Assembly: GCA_964423615.1 (NCBI GenBank)
Contig: CAYRFQ010000041.1
Span: 1-59,086, forward strand
Direction of reading: 5' to 3'
DNA length: 59,086 nt
From: CAYRFQ01 sp964423615
GTDB lineage: Bacteria > Planctomycetota > Planctomycetia > Gemmatales > Gemmataceae
Shown here: positions 36,946 through 45,495 of the stretch, piece by piece
How positions within the stretch are numbered: position 1 is the first letter of the stretch
Layout of the letters: the number at the start of each line of letters is the position of its first letter
Translations under genes and position numbers: made by a program
Notes under the pieces: generated by a model
The model's input: only the letters and a program-made list of their open reading frames with translations
Databases searched by the model: none
Told to the model about the DNA's origin: nothing

Positions 36946-39504
36946 ATGTCTAAAGGCATTCATCTGTTGATGGTCCTTGGGACCTTTTTTTGTCTGTGCG
37001 CCTTCGCTGCAGGACAAACTCGCTTGCCACCCCCCAGACCCGAGATCAACCAACTTGAAATCCCTGGGAACACGATCGAACGCTTGCCTCCAGTCCTGGA
37101 CCAGGCCACATTTCTTGAGAGCGACCGGCTCAGGCAGGACAGTAAAAAGCGTCCTCGGTTCGAGGCCCTGTCTTCCTACGCCCTTGGGGTTGTGTGCACA
37201 GAAGCGGGCCGGTTCGGCGAAGCCATTGAATGGTTCGAGAAAGCCGCTCGGCTCGATCCGAAGGGGATACCCATTTACCAAGAGTTGATTCCACTGTTCG
37301 CTGGCATGAATCGCGCCCATGATGCCATCCGTGCGTGTGAAACGCTCTTGAAACTCGATGCGAAGAGCGTTCCGACTTGGTACCAGTACTCGCGACAACT
37401 CCGGACCCTTGGAAAAACCAAGCAAGCCATCGCCGCTCTGGAAAAAGCCTTCGCACTGCTCGATGCGAAGAAGCACCCCGACTTGACAGGGAAAGACGAC
37501 GAAGGCGTCTTGACGCTGCAAATCAATATCGAGTTGGGCGAACTCTACTCAGACGACGAAAAATACAAGAAAGCCGTCGCCGCTTTTCGGACCTGTAGCC
37601 AGATACTCGAAAAAGCACTCACGAACCCTGGTTTGGGCCGCTCGGAACGAATGAAATTGGCAGCCAAGACGGCAGCGATCTACGAGCAAGTTGGCCGGTT
37701 GACAACTACGAACGAACCCAAGCAAGCCATCGCCGCGTATCGTCGTGCCCAGGAAGTGTATCCGGAAGGAAGCCATCGTTGGAATCTGAACCTGGCCGAA
37801 GTATACGCCGCCACGGACCAAAATGCCAAGGCACTGGAGTGCCTGGACCGATACTTGTTGTTTTTGCCCCAGCGTATCGAGCCCTACGACCTGAAGATCA
37901 AGTTGCTCCGCCTGAAAAATCGACACAAAGAAATCATTCCTTGGCTCGAAAAGGCGGGGAAGAAGGACCGATTCAACACTCGTCTCCAGTTGCTCCTGGC
38001 GAACGAACTCGCTAAGGGAGGTCGAGCCGAGCAAGCCGAAACACTCTATAAAAAACTCGCCAAAACGAATCCGAACAAAGCCGTCTACAGAGGCTTGTTC
38101 GGGCTCTACCAGGCATCATCGGAGTTTGGGGCCAAGAGGATTCTGACGACGTTGGATACCACGATAGCCAAAGCGGAAGATGAAGCGGACATTGTCGCCA
38201 GCACGGCCGCCAAATCCCAAGCCCAGGCGATGCTCCAAGCGGTGCGATCCGACAAGACACTCGCAAAAGCTCTCGTCCAGTCGGCCCGTCCGCTATTACA
38301 TCCCAAACATACTTTTGGGGTCCGCACCATCTTGTTGCTCGCGGTTCTGGCTGAACAGCTAGGCGACTACGAAGGGGCGGAGTTTCTCTATCGCCGTCTG
38401 CTCCGGCGTGCACCCAAGGCAATGGAACCCGTTACCGTAGACGGCCTCCTACGGATGCTCGGACGCCAATACAAACATCAGGACGTCGTCGATGTTTGCA
38501 GCGAAGCCATCCGCAATGCCCGTTCCCTGAACGAGAGTCTGCTTCGGGCCAGAATGGCGAATGCCCTCGGGCGGTTGGGGCGGATCGAAGAAGCCTTGGC
38601 TGAGGCCGATCGAGCGATTCGATTTGCGGGGTCGTCGTCCCTCTTGACAATGCAAGGTTTGCGAATTCGCCTGCTAGCCCAAACTGGAAAAACTCAAGAA
38701 GCCATCAAAGACTCCAAGGCACTGCTCGAGCAATACCAGGACCCCGATGATCGGAACACCATTCGATCGTTGTTGTCACACGTCTACACGCTCGCGGGGG
38801 ATATCCTGGGCGCAGAAGATCAGTTACAATTGGTTCTGAAGGTGGACCCAAACAACGCCGGGGCGTGCAACGACCTGGGATACTTGTGGGCTGACCGGAA
38901 CAAAAACCTCGACAAGGCCGAACAACTGATACGCAAGGCGATCAAACTCGACCAGCAAGAGCGAACTATGTTTCGGGCGACCGGGGAGGAGGTCTCCGAA
39001 CCTAACGCCGCGTATATTGATAGTCTGGGTTGGGTGTTGTTCCGCCGTGGCAAGTTTAAGGAAGCTCGGATCGAACTCGAGCGGGCCGTCGGGTTACCCG
39101 GTGGAGACGATCCGGTCATCTGGGATCATCTTGGCGACGTCTATCATCAATTGGACCAAACCCAACAAGCTCTCCAGGCTTGGGAAAAAGCGATCACGCT
39201 TTACGACGTCGCTCGGGCACGCAAGAAGGACCATCGGTACCAAGTCTTGCGAGAAAAGCTAAGGCAAGCTCAAGAACGTCACGAAAGAGGAAAAGGGAAG
39301 AGGGAAGAGAAAAACGTTTTCCCTCTTCGCTTTCCCTTGGAAGAAACCACACCTCCCGAGGAGACAACATGGCAGGGCATTCCCATTGGGCGAACATCGT
39401 TCGGAAGAAATCGGCGGTCGATAAAAAACGTGGCAAACTCTTTGGAAAACTCAGCCGCGCCATCATGGTGGCCGCTCGTAACGGCGGGGGCGACCCGGCG
39501 ATGA
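36946..39504 (+). CDS. secreted TPR-repeat protein
   Basis: An 852-residue protein with a signal peptide (residues 5-23). TPR units span most of its length, for example YALGVVCTEAGRFGEAIEWF, NIELGELYSDDEKYKKAVAAF and YIDSLGWVLFRRGKFKEARI. The last 65 residues are different: they are encoded by a period-7 repeat hairpin (39283-39341) and then by the first 136 nt of yebC in another frame, giving a low-complexity and then arbitrary-looking tail. The ancestral protein probably ended near residue 785. No strong ribosome-binding site is visible. It probably acts as a periplasmic or outer-membrane assembly scaffold; partners are unknown. Confidence 0.85.
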   Translation: MSKGIHLLMVLGTFFCLCAFAAGQTRLPPPRPEINQLEIPGNTIERLPPVLDQATFLESDRLRQDSKKRPRFEALSSYALGVVCTEAGRFGEAIEWFEKAARLDPKGIPIYQELIPLFAGMNRAHDAIRACETLLKLDAKSVPTWYQYSRQLRTLGKTKQAIAALEKAFALLDAKKHPDLTGKDDEGVLTLQINIELGELYSDDEKYKKAVAAFRTCSQILEKALTNPGLGRSERMKLAAKTAAIYEQVGRLTTTNEPKQAIAAYRRAQEVYPEGSHRWNLNLAEVYAATDQNAKALECLDRYLLFLPQRIEPYDLKIKLLRLKNRHKEIIPWLEKAGKKDRFNTRLQLLLANELAKGGRAEQAETLYKKLAKTNPNKAVYRGLFGLYQASSEFGAKRILTTLDTTIAKAEDEADIVASTAAKSQAQAMLQAVRSDKTLAKALVQSARPLLHPKHTFGVRTILLLAVLAEQLGDYEGAEFLYRRLLRRAPKAMEPVTVDGLLRMLGRQYKHQDVVDVCSEAIRNARSLNESLLRARMANALGRLGRIEEALAEADRAIRFAGSSSLLTMQGLRIRLLAQTGKTQEAIKDSKALLEQYQDPDDRNTIRSLLSHVYTLAGDILGAEDQLQLVLKVDPNNAGACNDLGYLWADRNKNLDKAEQLIRKAIKLDQQERTMFRATGEEVSEPNAAYIDSLGWVLFRRGKFKEARIELERAVGLPGGDDPVIWDHLGDVYHQLDQTQQALQAWEKAITLYDVARARKKDHRYQVLREKLRQAQERHERGKGKREEKNVFPLRFPLEETTPPEETTWQGIPIGRTSFGRNRRSIKNVANSLENSAAPSWWPLVTAGATRR
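39283..39341. repeat. period-7 repeat hairpin inside TPR gene end, upstream of yebC
   Basis: Heptamers GAAAGAG, GAAAAGG, GAAGAGG and GAAGAGA are followed by pyrimidine heptamers. GAAGAGGGA (39297-39305) pairs perfectly with TCCCTCTTC (39320-39328), with a longer imperfect stem outside. It ends about 28 bases before the yebC ATG. Confidence 0.8.
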
Positions 39505-40124
39505 ATCTCCCTCTGCGATACGCTATCGATAAGGCTCGTCAGGCCAGCATGCCCAAGGACAGCATTGAAAAGGCCGTCAAAAAAGGGACTGGGGAACTCG
39601 AAGGCGAGAACCTCGAAGAGATCCTGTACGAAGGCTACGGACCTGGTGGCGTGGCCATCATGGTCAACACGCTCACCGACAAACGGACTCGAACCGTGGA
39701 CGAACTGCGTAACATCTTCAAGAAAAATGGCGGGGAGATGGGCAAATCCGGTTGCGTAGCTTATCTATTCAACTTTACCGGGTTCTTTAGCATCCCCACG
39801 GAGAGTGTCGACGAAGAAGAACTCATGGAAGTCGTCCTCGAAGCCGGAGCTGGAGACATGAAGCGAGAGGGGGAAGCGTTCGAGATCACTTGCGATCCCT
39901 CCGCCTTTAATGACGTGCAAGCGGCATTAACCGCACACGAAATTGCTCCCGAAATGTCGGAAACGACCTACCTACCTGTCACCCAAGTCGATGTGGACGA
40001 GGATAACGCTCAACAAGTGATGCGTTTGCTTGAACTACTCGACGACAACGACGATGTCCAGAGCGTTTACTCCAACGCCAACTTCTCGGACGAACTCATG
40101 GAAAATCTCGCCAAGAATGGCTAG
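39369..40124 (+). CDS. yebC: YebC/PmpR family protein (TACO1-like)
   Basis: A 251-residue YebC family protein with the invariant start MAGHSHWANIVRKKSAVDKKRGKLF. It continues with the usual NLPLRYAIDKARQASMPKDSI, EGYGPGGVAIMVNTLTDKRTRT and the acidic C-terminal domain (LLELLDDNDDVQSVYSNANF). It acts in the cytoplasm; members were described as transcriptional regulators and more recently as ribosome-associated factors helping translation of proline-rich stretches. The length is typical (about 245-250 residues). The start is certain from the conserved N terminus even though an in-frame extension reaches 39180. It overlaps the annotated end of the TPR gene by 136 nt in a different frame. Confidence 0.97.
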   Translation: MAGHSHWANIVRKKSAVDKKRGKLFGKLSRAIMVAARNGGGDPAMNLPLRYAIDKARQASMPKDSIEKAVKKGTGELEGENLEEILYEGYGPGGVAIMVNTLTDKRTRTVDELRNIFKKNGGEMGKSGCVAYLFNFTGFFSIPTESVDEEELMEVVLEAGAGDMKREGEAFEITCDPSAFNDVQAALTAHEIAPEMSETTYLPVTQVDVDEDNAQQVMRLLELLDDNDDVQSVYSNANFSDELMENLAKNG

Positions 40125-40441
40125 ATCGTTCCGGCGTTGAGTCGAGCCTTGGCAACCTTATCGGCTCGACCGTTGTCTGCATTTTCGTTAATTCAATGTT
40201 ATGACGTTCAGCTCCACAAGGAATATCGAAACGAATGCTTTACCCACTCGTTGAAGAGAAGCAGACCATTGGGGATGGCAAAGGCAAGATAGCAGAACAC
40301 TCGGGATATGAGATTCGGTGATGTCCATTTTTGTTTTTGAGTTGTTTCTCGGCTCAAAAACAAAAATGGATAAGAAAATTGTACAAAGTGATCACATAAA
40401 CCACTCAACTGACCTGAAGACCGCATGGAGTCTTGGACGAG
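40125..40441. other. convergent intergenic region
   Basis: A 317-bp region between the convergent yebC and ispH genes. Apart from the hairpin at 40324-40370 I see nothing recognisable. Confidence 0.5.
40324..40370. terminator. perfect 18-bp AT-rich inverted repeat
   Basis: TCCATTTTTGTTTTTGAG (40324-40341) and CTCAAAAACAAAAATGGA (40353-40370) are perfect complements around an 11-base loop. The placement between convergent genes suggests a bidirectional transcription end. It lacks the GC-rich stem and trailing U-run of a textbook terminator, so the assignment is inferred from position. Confidence 0.5.
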
Positions 40442-41278
40442 TTACATTTTGACTAATGCTTCGTGGACTTCATTGATCGTCGAATCCAACGTGGAGGTCC
40501 CAGCCGTCAACCCGACGTTCTTGACTCCGACGAACCATTCTTTTCGGAGTTCCTCGGGACCTTGGACGTGAAATGCCGGAATTCCACGTTCCTCACAACG
40601 TACCTTGAGTTGTTTGGTGTTGTTCGAATTCTTTCCACCCACGACGACCATGGCATCGACTTGATCGATCAACACTTCCAGAGCTTTCTGATGGTCCTTG
40701 GTCGGATGGCAAACCGTGTCGATGAATCGAATCTCCGCGTGAGGATTCTTCGCGTCAATGGCTTGTCGAATCTCTCGAACGAGTCGCTCTGAAGACGTCG
40801 TCTGACACATGACCCCAAGCTTGTCGTAGGGATACGTCGCGACCTCATCCGCAATGGAAATGATGTCGTAACTGTGCAAATCTTCTACAATCCCCTGAAC
40901 TTCGACGTGTCCACGTTTACCGATGACTAAGACGTGGAAGCCTTGGTCTTGTAGTTTTTGGGCTGCTTGGTGCGCTCGGTGGACGAGCGGACAGGTCGTA
41001 TCGACTAAAGTCTTGCCTGCCTCGATGAGTCGCTGTCGTTCTTTGTTGCTGATTCCGTGAGCCGTAATCATCACTGTTCCCGTCTCGGGAATGTGATCCC
41101 GTTCATCTTCCCCCACCATTTGAAAGCCCCGTGAGCGAAGTTGGACTAGCACCTGTTCATTGTGAACGAGTTCTCCGTGAATCGTCACAGTGTCTGGATT
41201 TTCGACCCTCGTCATGGCTCCTAAGGCATCACGGACTCCAAAACACATTCCTAAAATGTCAGCTTTTATGATGTTCAT
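40442..41278 (-). CDS. ispH: 4-hydroxy-3-methylbut-2-enyl diphosphate reductase
   Basis: A 278-residue IspH (LytB), the last enzyme of the MEP isoprenoid pathway, which converts HMBPP to IPP and DMAPP with a 4Fe-4S cluster. The three cluster cysteines are Cys12 (GMCFGVRDAL), Cys96 (DTTCPLV) and Cys190 (DTVCHPT). The substrate histidines lie in HGELVHN and ITAHGIS, and the catalytic Glu in GKRGHVEVQGI. NSNNTKQL and GLTAGTSTLDSTI complete the signature. It is somewhat shorter than typical IspH (about 310). The frame extends 35 codons upstream, but the ATG at 41278 has GGGGAG upstream and begins the conserved protein. No other MEP genes are in the window. Confidence 0.97.
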   Translation of the reverse strand: MNIIKADILGMCFGVRDALGAMTRVENPDTVTIHGELVHNEQVLVQLRSRGFQMVGEDERDHIPETGTVMITAHGISNKERQRLIEAGKTLVDTTCPLVHRAHQAAQKLQDQGFHVLVIGKRGHVEVQGIVEDLHSYDIISIADEVATYPYDKLGVMCQTTSSERLVREIRQAIDAKNPHAEIRFIDTVCHPTKDHQKALEVLIDQVDAMVVVGGKNSNNTKQLKVRCEERGIPAFHVQGPEELRKEWFVGVKNVGLTAGTSTLDSTINEVHEALVKM

Positions 41279-41772
41279 GCAAGCTCCCCGATTGGAAACT
41301 TGGTGTGGTGCGTGGCTCGTTTGCTCACCCAATGAACCGTAATTTCCTTTGTGGGTTAACGAGCTTGATAGATTGGTGGTCATAGTTGGGCCTCGAATCT
41401 GTTCTGTATCTGATTCTTAGAACTCAATCTCTATCAGAAACTTTCCCCGGTGGTAGCGATCTGCCTCGCTATGTTCGCTGAGTTCATCCTACAGTGTCTT
41501 GAGAGCAATTCCATTCCTTCACATAAATTACACAGATAAGATAAGATACGCAGTTTTATTGCGAAGTTAGATCATCCTTAGAAGCACTCAGTCGAGCATT
41601 ACTCTCAAAACTCTACTTCGACTTTGGGAGACGATCAACTTTGCATTACAAAGTTGTAACCTATAAAAAATGACCTCGCAAGGCCACAGTAAGGATTCAG
41701 GAATTCGTTGGAGCAGGCCATGAAACGCCCAAACCGTTCGGAAGCCTACTGGTTCCCCTGAGGGAAGTAGTC
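41279..41772. other. intergenic, little recognised
   Basis: A 494-bp AT-rich stretch upstream of ispH and downstream of the HTH gene. CCTGAG (41758-41763) and CTCAGG (41773-41778), overlapping the HTH stop codon, could form a short stem. I checked for a tRNA-like fold and found none. Confidence 0.4.
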
Positions 41773-42168
41773 TCAGGCAGGAGAAAGACCTTCACGCAGG
41801 GGAGGTTGTGGGGCTCCCTCACCAGCAGTTTTGAGGGCATCAGTTACCACACTCTCAAGCACAGAAATGTACTCGAGAAATCGACGTCGGCCTTCTTCGG
41901 TGAGCACGCAAAGTGTTTGTGGACGGTTATTGTTGAAACTTTTGTGGATATCGACGAGTTCGGCTTCGTGGAGGATTTGAAGATGGCGGCTCAAATTCCC
42001 GTCCGTGAGACAACAGAGCTGCTTCAGGTCGTTGAACAACAACCCCTCGGGATGCGTGGCCAAAGACGTCACGATGCTAAGGCGTGCCTTCTCGTGGATC
42101 GTTCGGTCCAATCCTTTGTAGGCGAAACGACCAGACGTTTCATTCGTACGAGGGTTATGCGTTGACAT
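41773..42168 (-). CDS. winged-helix transcriptional regulator
   Basis: A 131-residue ArsR/MarR-like regulator. HEKARLSIVTSLATHPEGLLFNDLKQLCCLTDGNLSRHLQILHEAELV is a typical wHTH (seen as about residues 24-73), with the recognition helix in DGNLSRHL. A wing with an NNNRPQTLCVLTEEGRRRF motif follows. This matches the winged-helix family with the TDGNLSxHL signature, often encoded next to a membrane protein it probably controls. The ATG at 42168 overlaps the end of the upstream membrane-protein gene by 14 bp, so the two are translationally linked. An in-frame extension upstream is rejected because it lies inside that gene. It may autoregulate the pair. Confidence 0.85.
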   Translation of the reverse strand: MSTHNPRTNETSGRFAYKGLDRTIHEKARLSIVTSLATHPEGLLFNDLKQLCCLTDGNLSRHLQILHEAELVDIHKSFNNNRPQTLCVLTEEGRRRFLEYISVLESVVTDALKTAGEGAPQPPLREGLSPA

Positions 42169-42769
42169 CGTCTCTTTCCAATGTCCAATAAAGGATTCCT
42201 GCCGCGAGGAACTGACCAAATCCAAAAGTGATTCCCATGGACCACGGCGAGAAAGCGTATTTTCCTTTAGCCCAGATCAAACAACACAAGCCAGCCACCA
42301 AATACCAGGCAGCGACCCAAAATACAGCACGGGGAAGTAACCGATACGAGGCGAAAATACCCAGGCTAAAGAAGATCGCCCAAAGACCAGGTAGAAGCCA
42401 CAATACTTCTGGCCCTGTCAGCCACAAGATCAACATTACCAAACCACCGCACGCAACCGCAGGCATGAACTGCCCGATGGCGAGAGTCGTCGTCACCAGC
42501 GTCAAAGGTGAAGTGGCACGCATACACCGCCATAACATTTCGGCTCCGGTGACCATCATACTCACCGTAGCTGCCCCTACCCAAAGAAATAGGTAAGAGG
42601 GCAAGTTCCCAGCAGGGGACGGCAACCAAATCGATTGGAACACCGCCACGACGATGGCCAACACACCCGAAAAACCTACAGTTACCGCACGGTAACCACG
42701 AAACACTTCGGTCTGGGCGACCTGCTGGCGGATTTCGTAAATTTGGGTAAGAGCCTCCCGCAGTTCCAT
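42155..42769 (-). CDS. hypothetical polytopic membrane protein paired with HTH regulator
   Basis: A 204-residue protein. An N-terminal amphipathic segment (ELREALTQIYEIRQQVAQTEVFRGY) is followed by five or six hydrophobic helices (about 28-48, 58-78, 90-120, 122-142, 147-165 and 178-196). I do not recognise a specific family. Its stop overlaps the start of the winged-helix regulator, a gene pair common in bacteria; the regulator probably governs this gene. The frame begins at a TTG; the next-codon ATG at 42769 is taken as the start. Confidence 0.7.
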   Translation of the reverse strand: MELREALTQIYEIRQQVAQTEVFRGYRAVTVGFSGVLAIVVAVFQSIWLPSPAGNLPSYLFLWVGAATVSMMVTGAEMLWRCMRATSPLTLVTTTLAIGQFMPAVACGGLVMLILWLTGPEVLWLLPGLWAIFFSLGIFASYRLLPRAVFWVAAWYLVAGLCCLIWAKGKYAFSPWSMGITFGFGQFLAAGILYWTLERDDVNA

Positions 42770-42961
42770 CAAATCCGCTCGAAGGGACGCTCCGAGTGCC
42801 TCCGTCTTCTCAAGAAATTACTTCGGTTCGTTCAGCTTTCGTTCTCAAGATAAACCCACCTACCCAAGCGTCTAGTGTTCTTCCGGTTCCTAGTTCGTTT
42901 TCGGAAAATCCCTGCGAATATTCTGACTACCACCCTTTTAGCCGTTCGATTCCTCGAATCG

Positions 42962-43939
42962 TCATCCATCGAGGTCGTACGTGCCCAAACGACCGTTTGC
43001 TTTTAGTTTACGAAAATTGTCCAACGTCGACCGAATCATTTCCGGAAGACTTGTCTTGGGCATCGGTCCGAGGTCGTTCTGGAGCGCATCATCGGCAAGG
43101 TCGTACGCGATGGGGATTTGGTTTTCGCCGTAAGTGACGAGTTCGGCGGCGTTGGGCTCGACTTCACAAAGGGCCTGGTGGAACGTCGGCAGATCGACAA
43201 CTTGGCCACGGAGGTTGTACGATTTGGCACCGTTGTAGGGAGCTTCGAGACATCGGGCAAACGTCTTGGCCACGTCTTCGACGAACTGGATATCCTGCAA
43301 GCCTCCGTAAGTTATATGGTAGGGCCGTTCAAGGGCCACGGACTTGACCGCCTTCGTCGGTTCGCTCGTCATTCCGAAATCTCGTCCTACTCCGAACACA
43401 GTCCAAGGACGCAAACCAATGCTATTCAAGCCGTGATCTTGATGATAAATTCGCGCGTTCCCTTCGTTACAACATTTATAAACTCCGTAATGAGTCCGAG
43501 GTATCAGGTGGACATTGTCCGAAACCGGGGCATCGGCGTAATCATCCGATGGTCCAAAGACAGCGGCGCTGCTGGCGTAAACGATTCGGCTCACTTGTCC
43601 CTCGCTTTGGCGAACGGCTTCGAAAACCGCAAGGGTTCCCAACACGTTCACATGCGCACCAAGCATTGGGTCGGCTCGACAAACTGGCACCTGCAACCCC
43701 GCGAGGTGAATGACGTGGGTAATCTTGTTCTCGCGGAAAGCCGTCGACAGCGCCGCCAAATCGGTCACGTCTCCTTCGAGGAAGTTGACCTTGGCCAGTT
43801 GGGACTCATCCAAAATCTGTTCGATACGCCGCAGATCTTGGCGAAGGTCGTAAATCCAAACTTCGTGGCTATTGTCCAATAAGTCCTTGGTGATCCAACT
43901 ACCAATACACCCGTAGCCACCCGTTAACAATACACGCAT
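42962..43939 (-). CDS. NAD-dependent epimerase/dehydratase (extended SDR)
   Basis: A 325-residue extended short-chain dehydrogenase/reductase. The NAD-binding motif TGGYGCIGSW lies at residues 6-15, the acidic adenosine-ribose residue in YDLRQDL (31) and GDVTDLAAL at 57-64. The catalytic set is Ser123/Ser124 (YASSAAVFG), Tyr151 and Lys155 (YGVYK). Substrates of this family are usually nucleotide sugars such as UDP-glucose or GDP-mannose. The substrate-binding half here (GLRPWTVFGVGRD) does not let me choose one. It is not in an obvious sugar operon: the next genes are unrelated. Confidence 0.88.
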   Translation of the reverse strand: MRVLLTGGYGCIGSWITKDLLDNSHEVWIYDLRQDLRRIEQILDESQLAKVNFLEGDVTDLAALSTAFRENKITHVIHLAGLQVPVCRADPMLGAHVNVLGTLAVFEAVRQSEGQVSRIVYASSAAVFGPSDDYADAPVSDNVHLIPRTHYGVYKCCNEGNARIYHQDHGLNSIGLRPWTVFGVGRDFGMTSEPTKAVKSVALERPYHITYGGLQDIQFVEDVAKTFARCLEAPYNGAKSYNLRGQVVDLPTFHQALCEVEPNAAELVTYGENQIPIAYDLADDALQNDLGPMPKTSLPEMIRSTLDNFRKLKANGRLGTYDLDG

Positions 43940-44014
43940 TGACGAACCTCACTGGAAAGGTCAAAATTCGAGAGATTCAGCGTACCGAGTTTGTCTGCCT
44001 TCGGCCAACAAATA

Positions 44015-45373
44015 TCACTCTGGTCTCTGGCGTTTTCGCTTTTGGGCCCTGGGCTTTCGTAAGCTCTGATCTTCTGCTGGATTCGTCTGGTCACGCAACG
44101 CGTTCGCTGCTCGAACCACGTCTTTGGGCAGCGGCATCTCACGGAATCGAATGAGGTGATCGGCGAGTTCTGCCAGGTCGTCTTCTTCGACCTTCAGTTG
44201 GCTCGAAATGGCCAGAAGGAATGGAGAGTTAGCGTGCTCACGAAGTTTCTCAAGATGTTTTTCGAGGCTCGAACGACGCCAGAACCCTAAAACCTCCAAG
44301 TAAACGATTTCTCCTGAGTCTTTGTGAATGAGTTGGTAATCGGGAACCCAAAATGAGTGTCCCAAAGGAATCAGCTCAGCCTCTTGTAAGATTTCCCAGT
44401 CATCCACTTTCTTCGTGAACAGGTCCTCGAACATCCCCAGTTCAGGAGGCAAATACATGCCGGAATCGACATGGTGCGAGACCAACCCGTCTTCATGAGT
44501 GATTCGGAATTTCTTGGGAGTCCGTTGTGGTCCCCATCGCAACTCAGCCTTCAGCTCAAAGTTCTCACACTTCAAGACAACCGGGAGGAAAAGGGCCAAT
44601 TGCAGCCCATACTTCTGCGTGGCAGAAAAGAGAGAAAGCGGACCATCGATTTTGAGGTAGATCGTGTTCTCGTCCACCCGCTCGAATTCGCCAATCAGCC
44701 GATGGAATTTTAGCATCCGGAGCAGTTGGCGATAGCGCCTGGGCGGTTCGTTTTTGATGACCACGGTAACTTCACTAGCCTTGAACAACACCCCCTGGGC
44801 CAAAGCGACGTTGTATCGCTCAAGCAGTCGCTCGTGAGAGATGTCCTTAAACTTGACGAGACGTTGCTCGCTCCGCAAATCGGCGAACAAAGCTCCTTCG
44901 ATGGCCTCGGGTTGGAGTTCGAGGTCCTGTGCAACCCGTTCGAGGACTGCTTGGCGGTCGAATCGAGGCGAGCGTACGTTACCCGCTCCGTCCGTCAGAA
45001 CCGAAGTGTCGTGAACTTGGTCTCGAAGTTGTTGGGCTTCATTCCACGCCGCGGCTTGGCTTTTTCGAAGTCGTGCGGCCGCCTGGAAGACCGCGGCACG
45101 CAATTCTTCGGGCGGATGGCCGCTCACGACCTCGAATTCGCACCGATCTTCGAGGAGTTTCGCGAGCCCCTGATGCTGAAGTGGGTTCGTCAAATCCCCA
45201 AACGCTTCTTTCCATTCCTGGTCAATCTCGCCGCGTGTTCGCCCTTCGCTCTCACGATAGAGTTCTAGCATCCGGCTTGCGGTTTGCTGCCAAAGTTCAT
45301 CCTCGGTTTTGAGATAGTACGGGATGACAGTGCTTTTGTGAATCCGGGCTTTGACCAACCGACTTGTCAACAT
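44015..45373 (-). CDS. DUF790 (Bax1-like) nuclease
   Basis: A 452-residue DUF790 protein. The N terminus MLTSRLVKARIHKSTVIPYYL and the segment LAKLLEDRCEFEV are family hallmarks. LPVVLKCENFELKAELRW lies in the middle. The C-terminal PD-(D/E)XK-like core is VPDYQLIHKDSGEIVYLEVLGFW, followed by a helical tail and a basic end. Archaeal Bax1 binds XPB helicase and cuts DNA in a nucleotide-excision-like process; in bacteria DUF790 usually sits next to an XPB-type helicase, but none is here. The ATG at 45388 is possible, but the internal ATG at 45373 matches the family start and has GGAAG eight bases upstream. Confidence 0.85.
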   Translation of the reverse strand: MLTSRLVKARIHKSTVIPYYLKTEDELWQQTASRMLELYRESEGRTRGEIDQEWKEAFGDLTNPLQHQGLAKLLEDRCEFEVVSGHPPEELRAAVFQAAARLRKSQAAAWNEAQQLRDQVHDTSVLTDGAGNVRSPRFDRQAVLERVAQDLELQPEAIEGALFADLRSEQRLVKFKDISHERLLERYNVALAQGVLFKASEVTVVIKNEPPRRYRQLLRMLKFHRLIGEFERVDENTIYLKIDGPLSLFSATQKYGLQLALFLPVVLKCENFELKAELRWGPQRTPKKFRITHEDGLVSHHVDSGMYLPPELGMFEDLFTKKVDDWEILQEAELIPLGHSFWVPDYQLIHKDSGEIVYLEVLGFWRRSSLEKHLEKLREHANSPFLLAISSQLKVEEDDLAELADHLIRFREMPLPKDVVRAANALRDQTNPAEDQSLRKPRAQKRKRQRPE

Positions 45374-45495
45374 CAACGAAACTTCCATTTTCTAGAGAGG
45401 AAAGAGGCGTCGTTGCCTGTCCTTGACTGCCAGACCGCGCCTGTAAAACAGAAGTCACATTTCCATACATACTCCGCAATCTGTAGTCAGTGCGG

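Noticed and set aside
41690..41780. Possible tRNA or structured RNA before the HTH gene's end
   Set aside because: There is a short CCTGAG/CTCAGG stem but no T-loop, anticodon arm or CCA-compatible acceptor.
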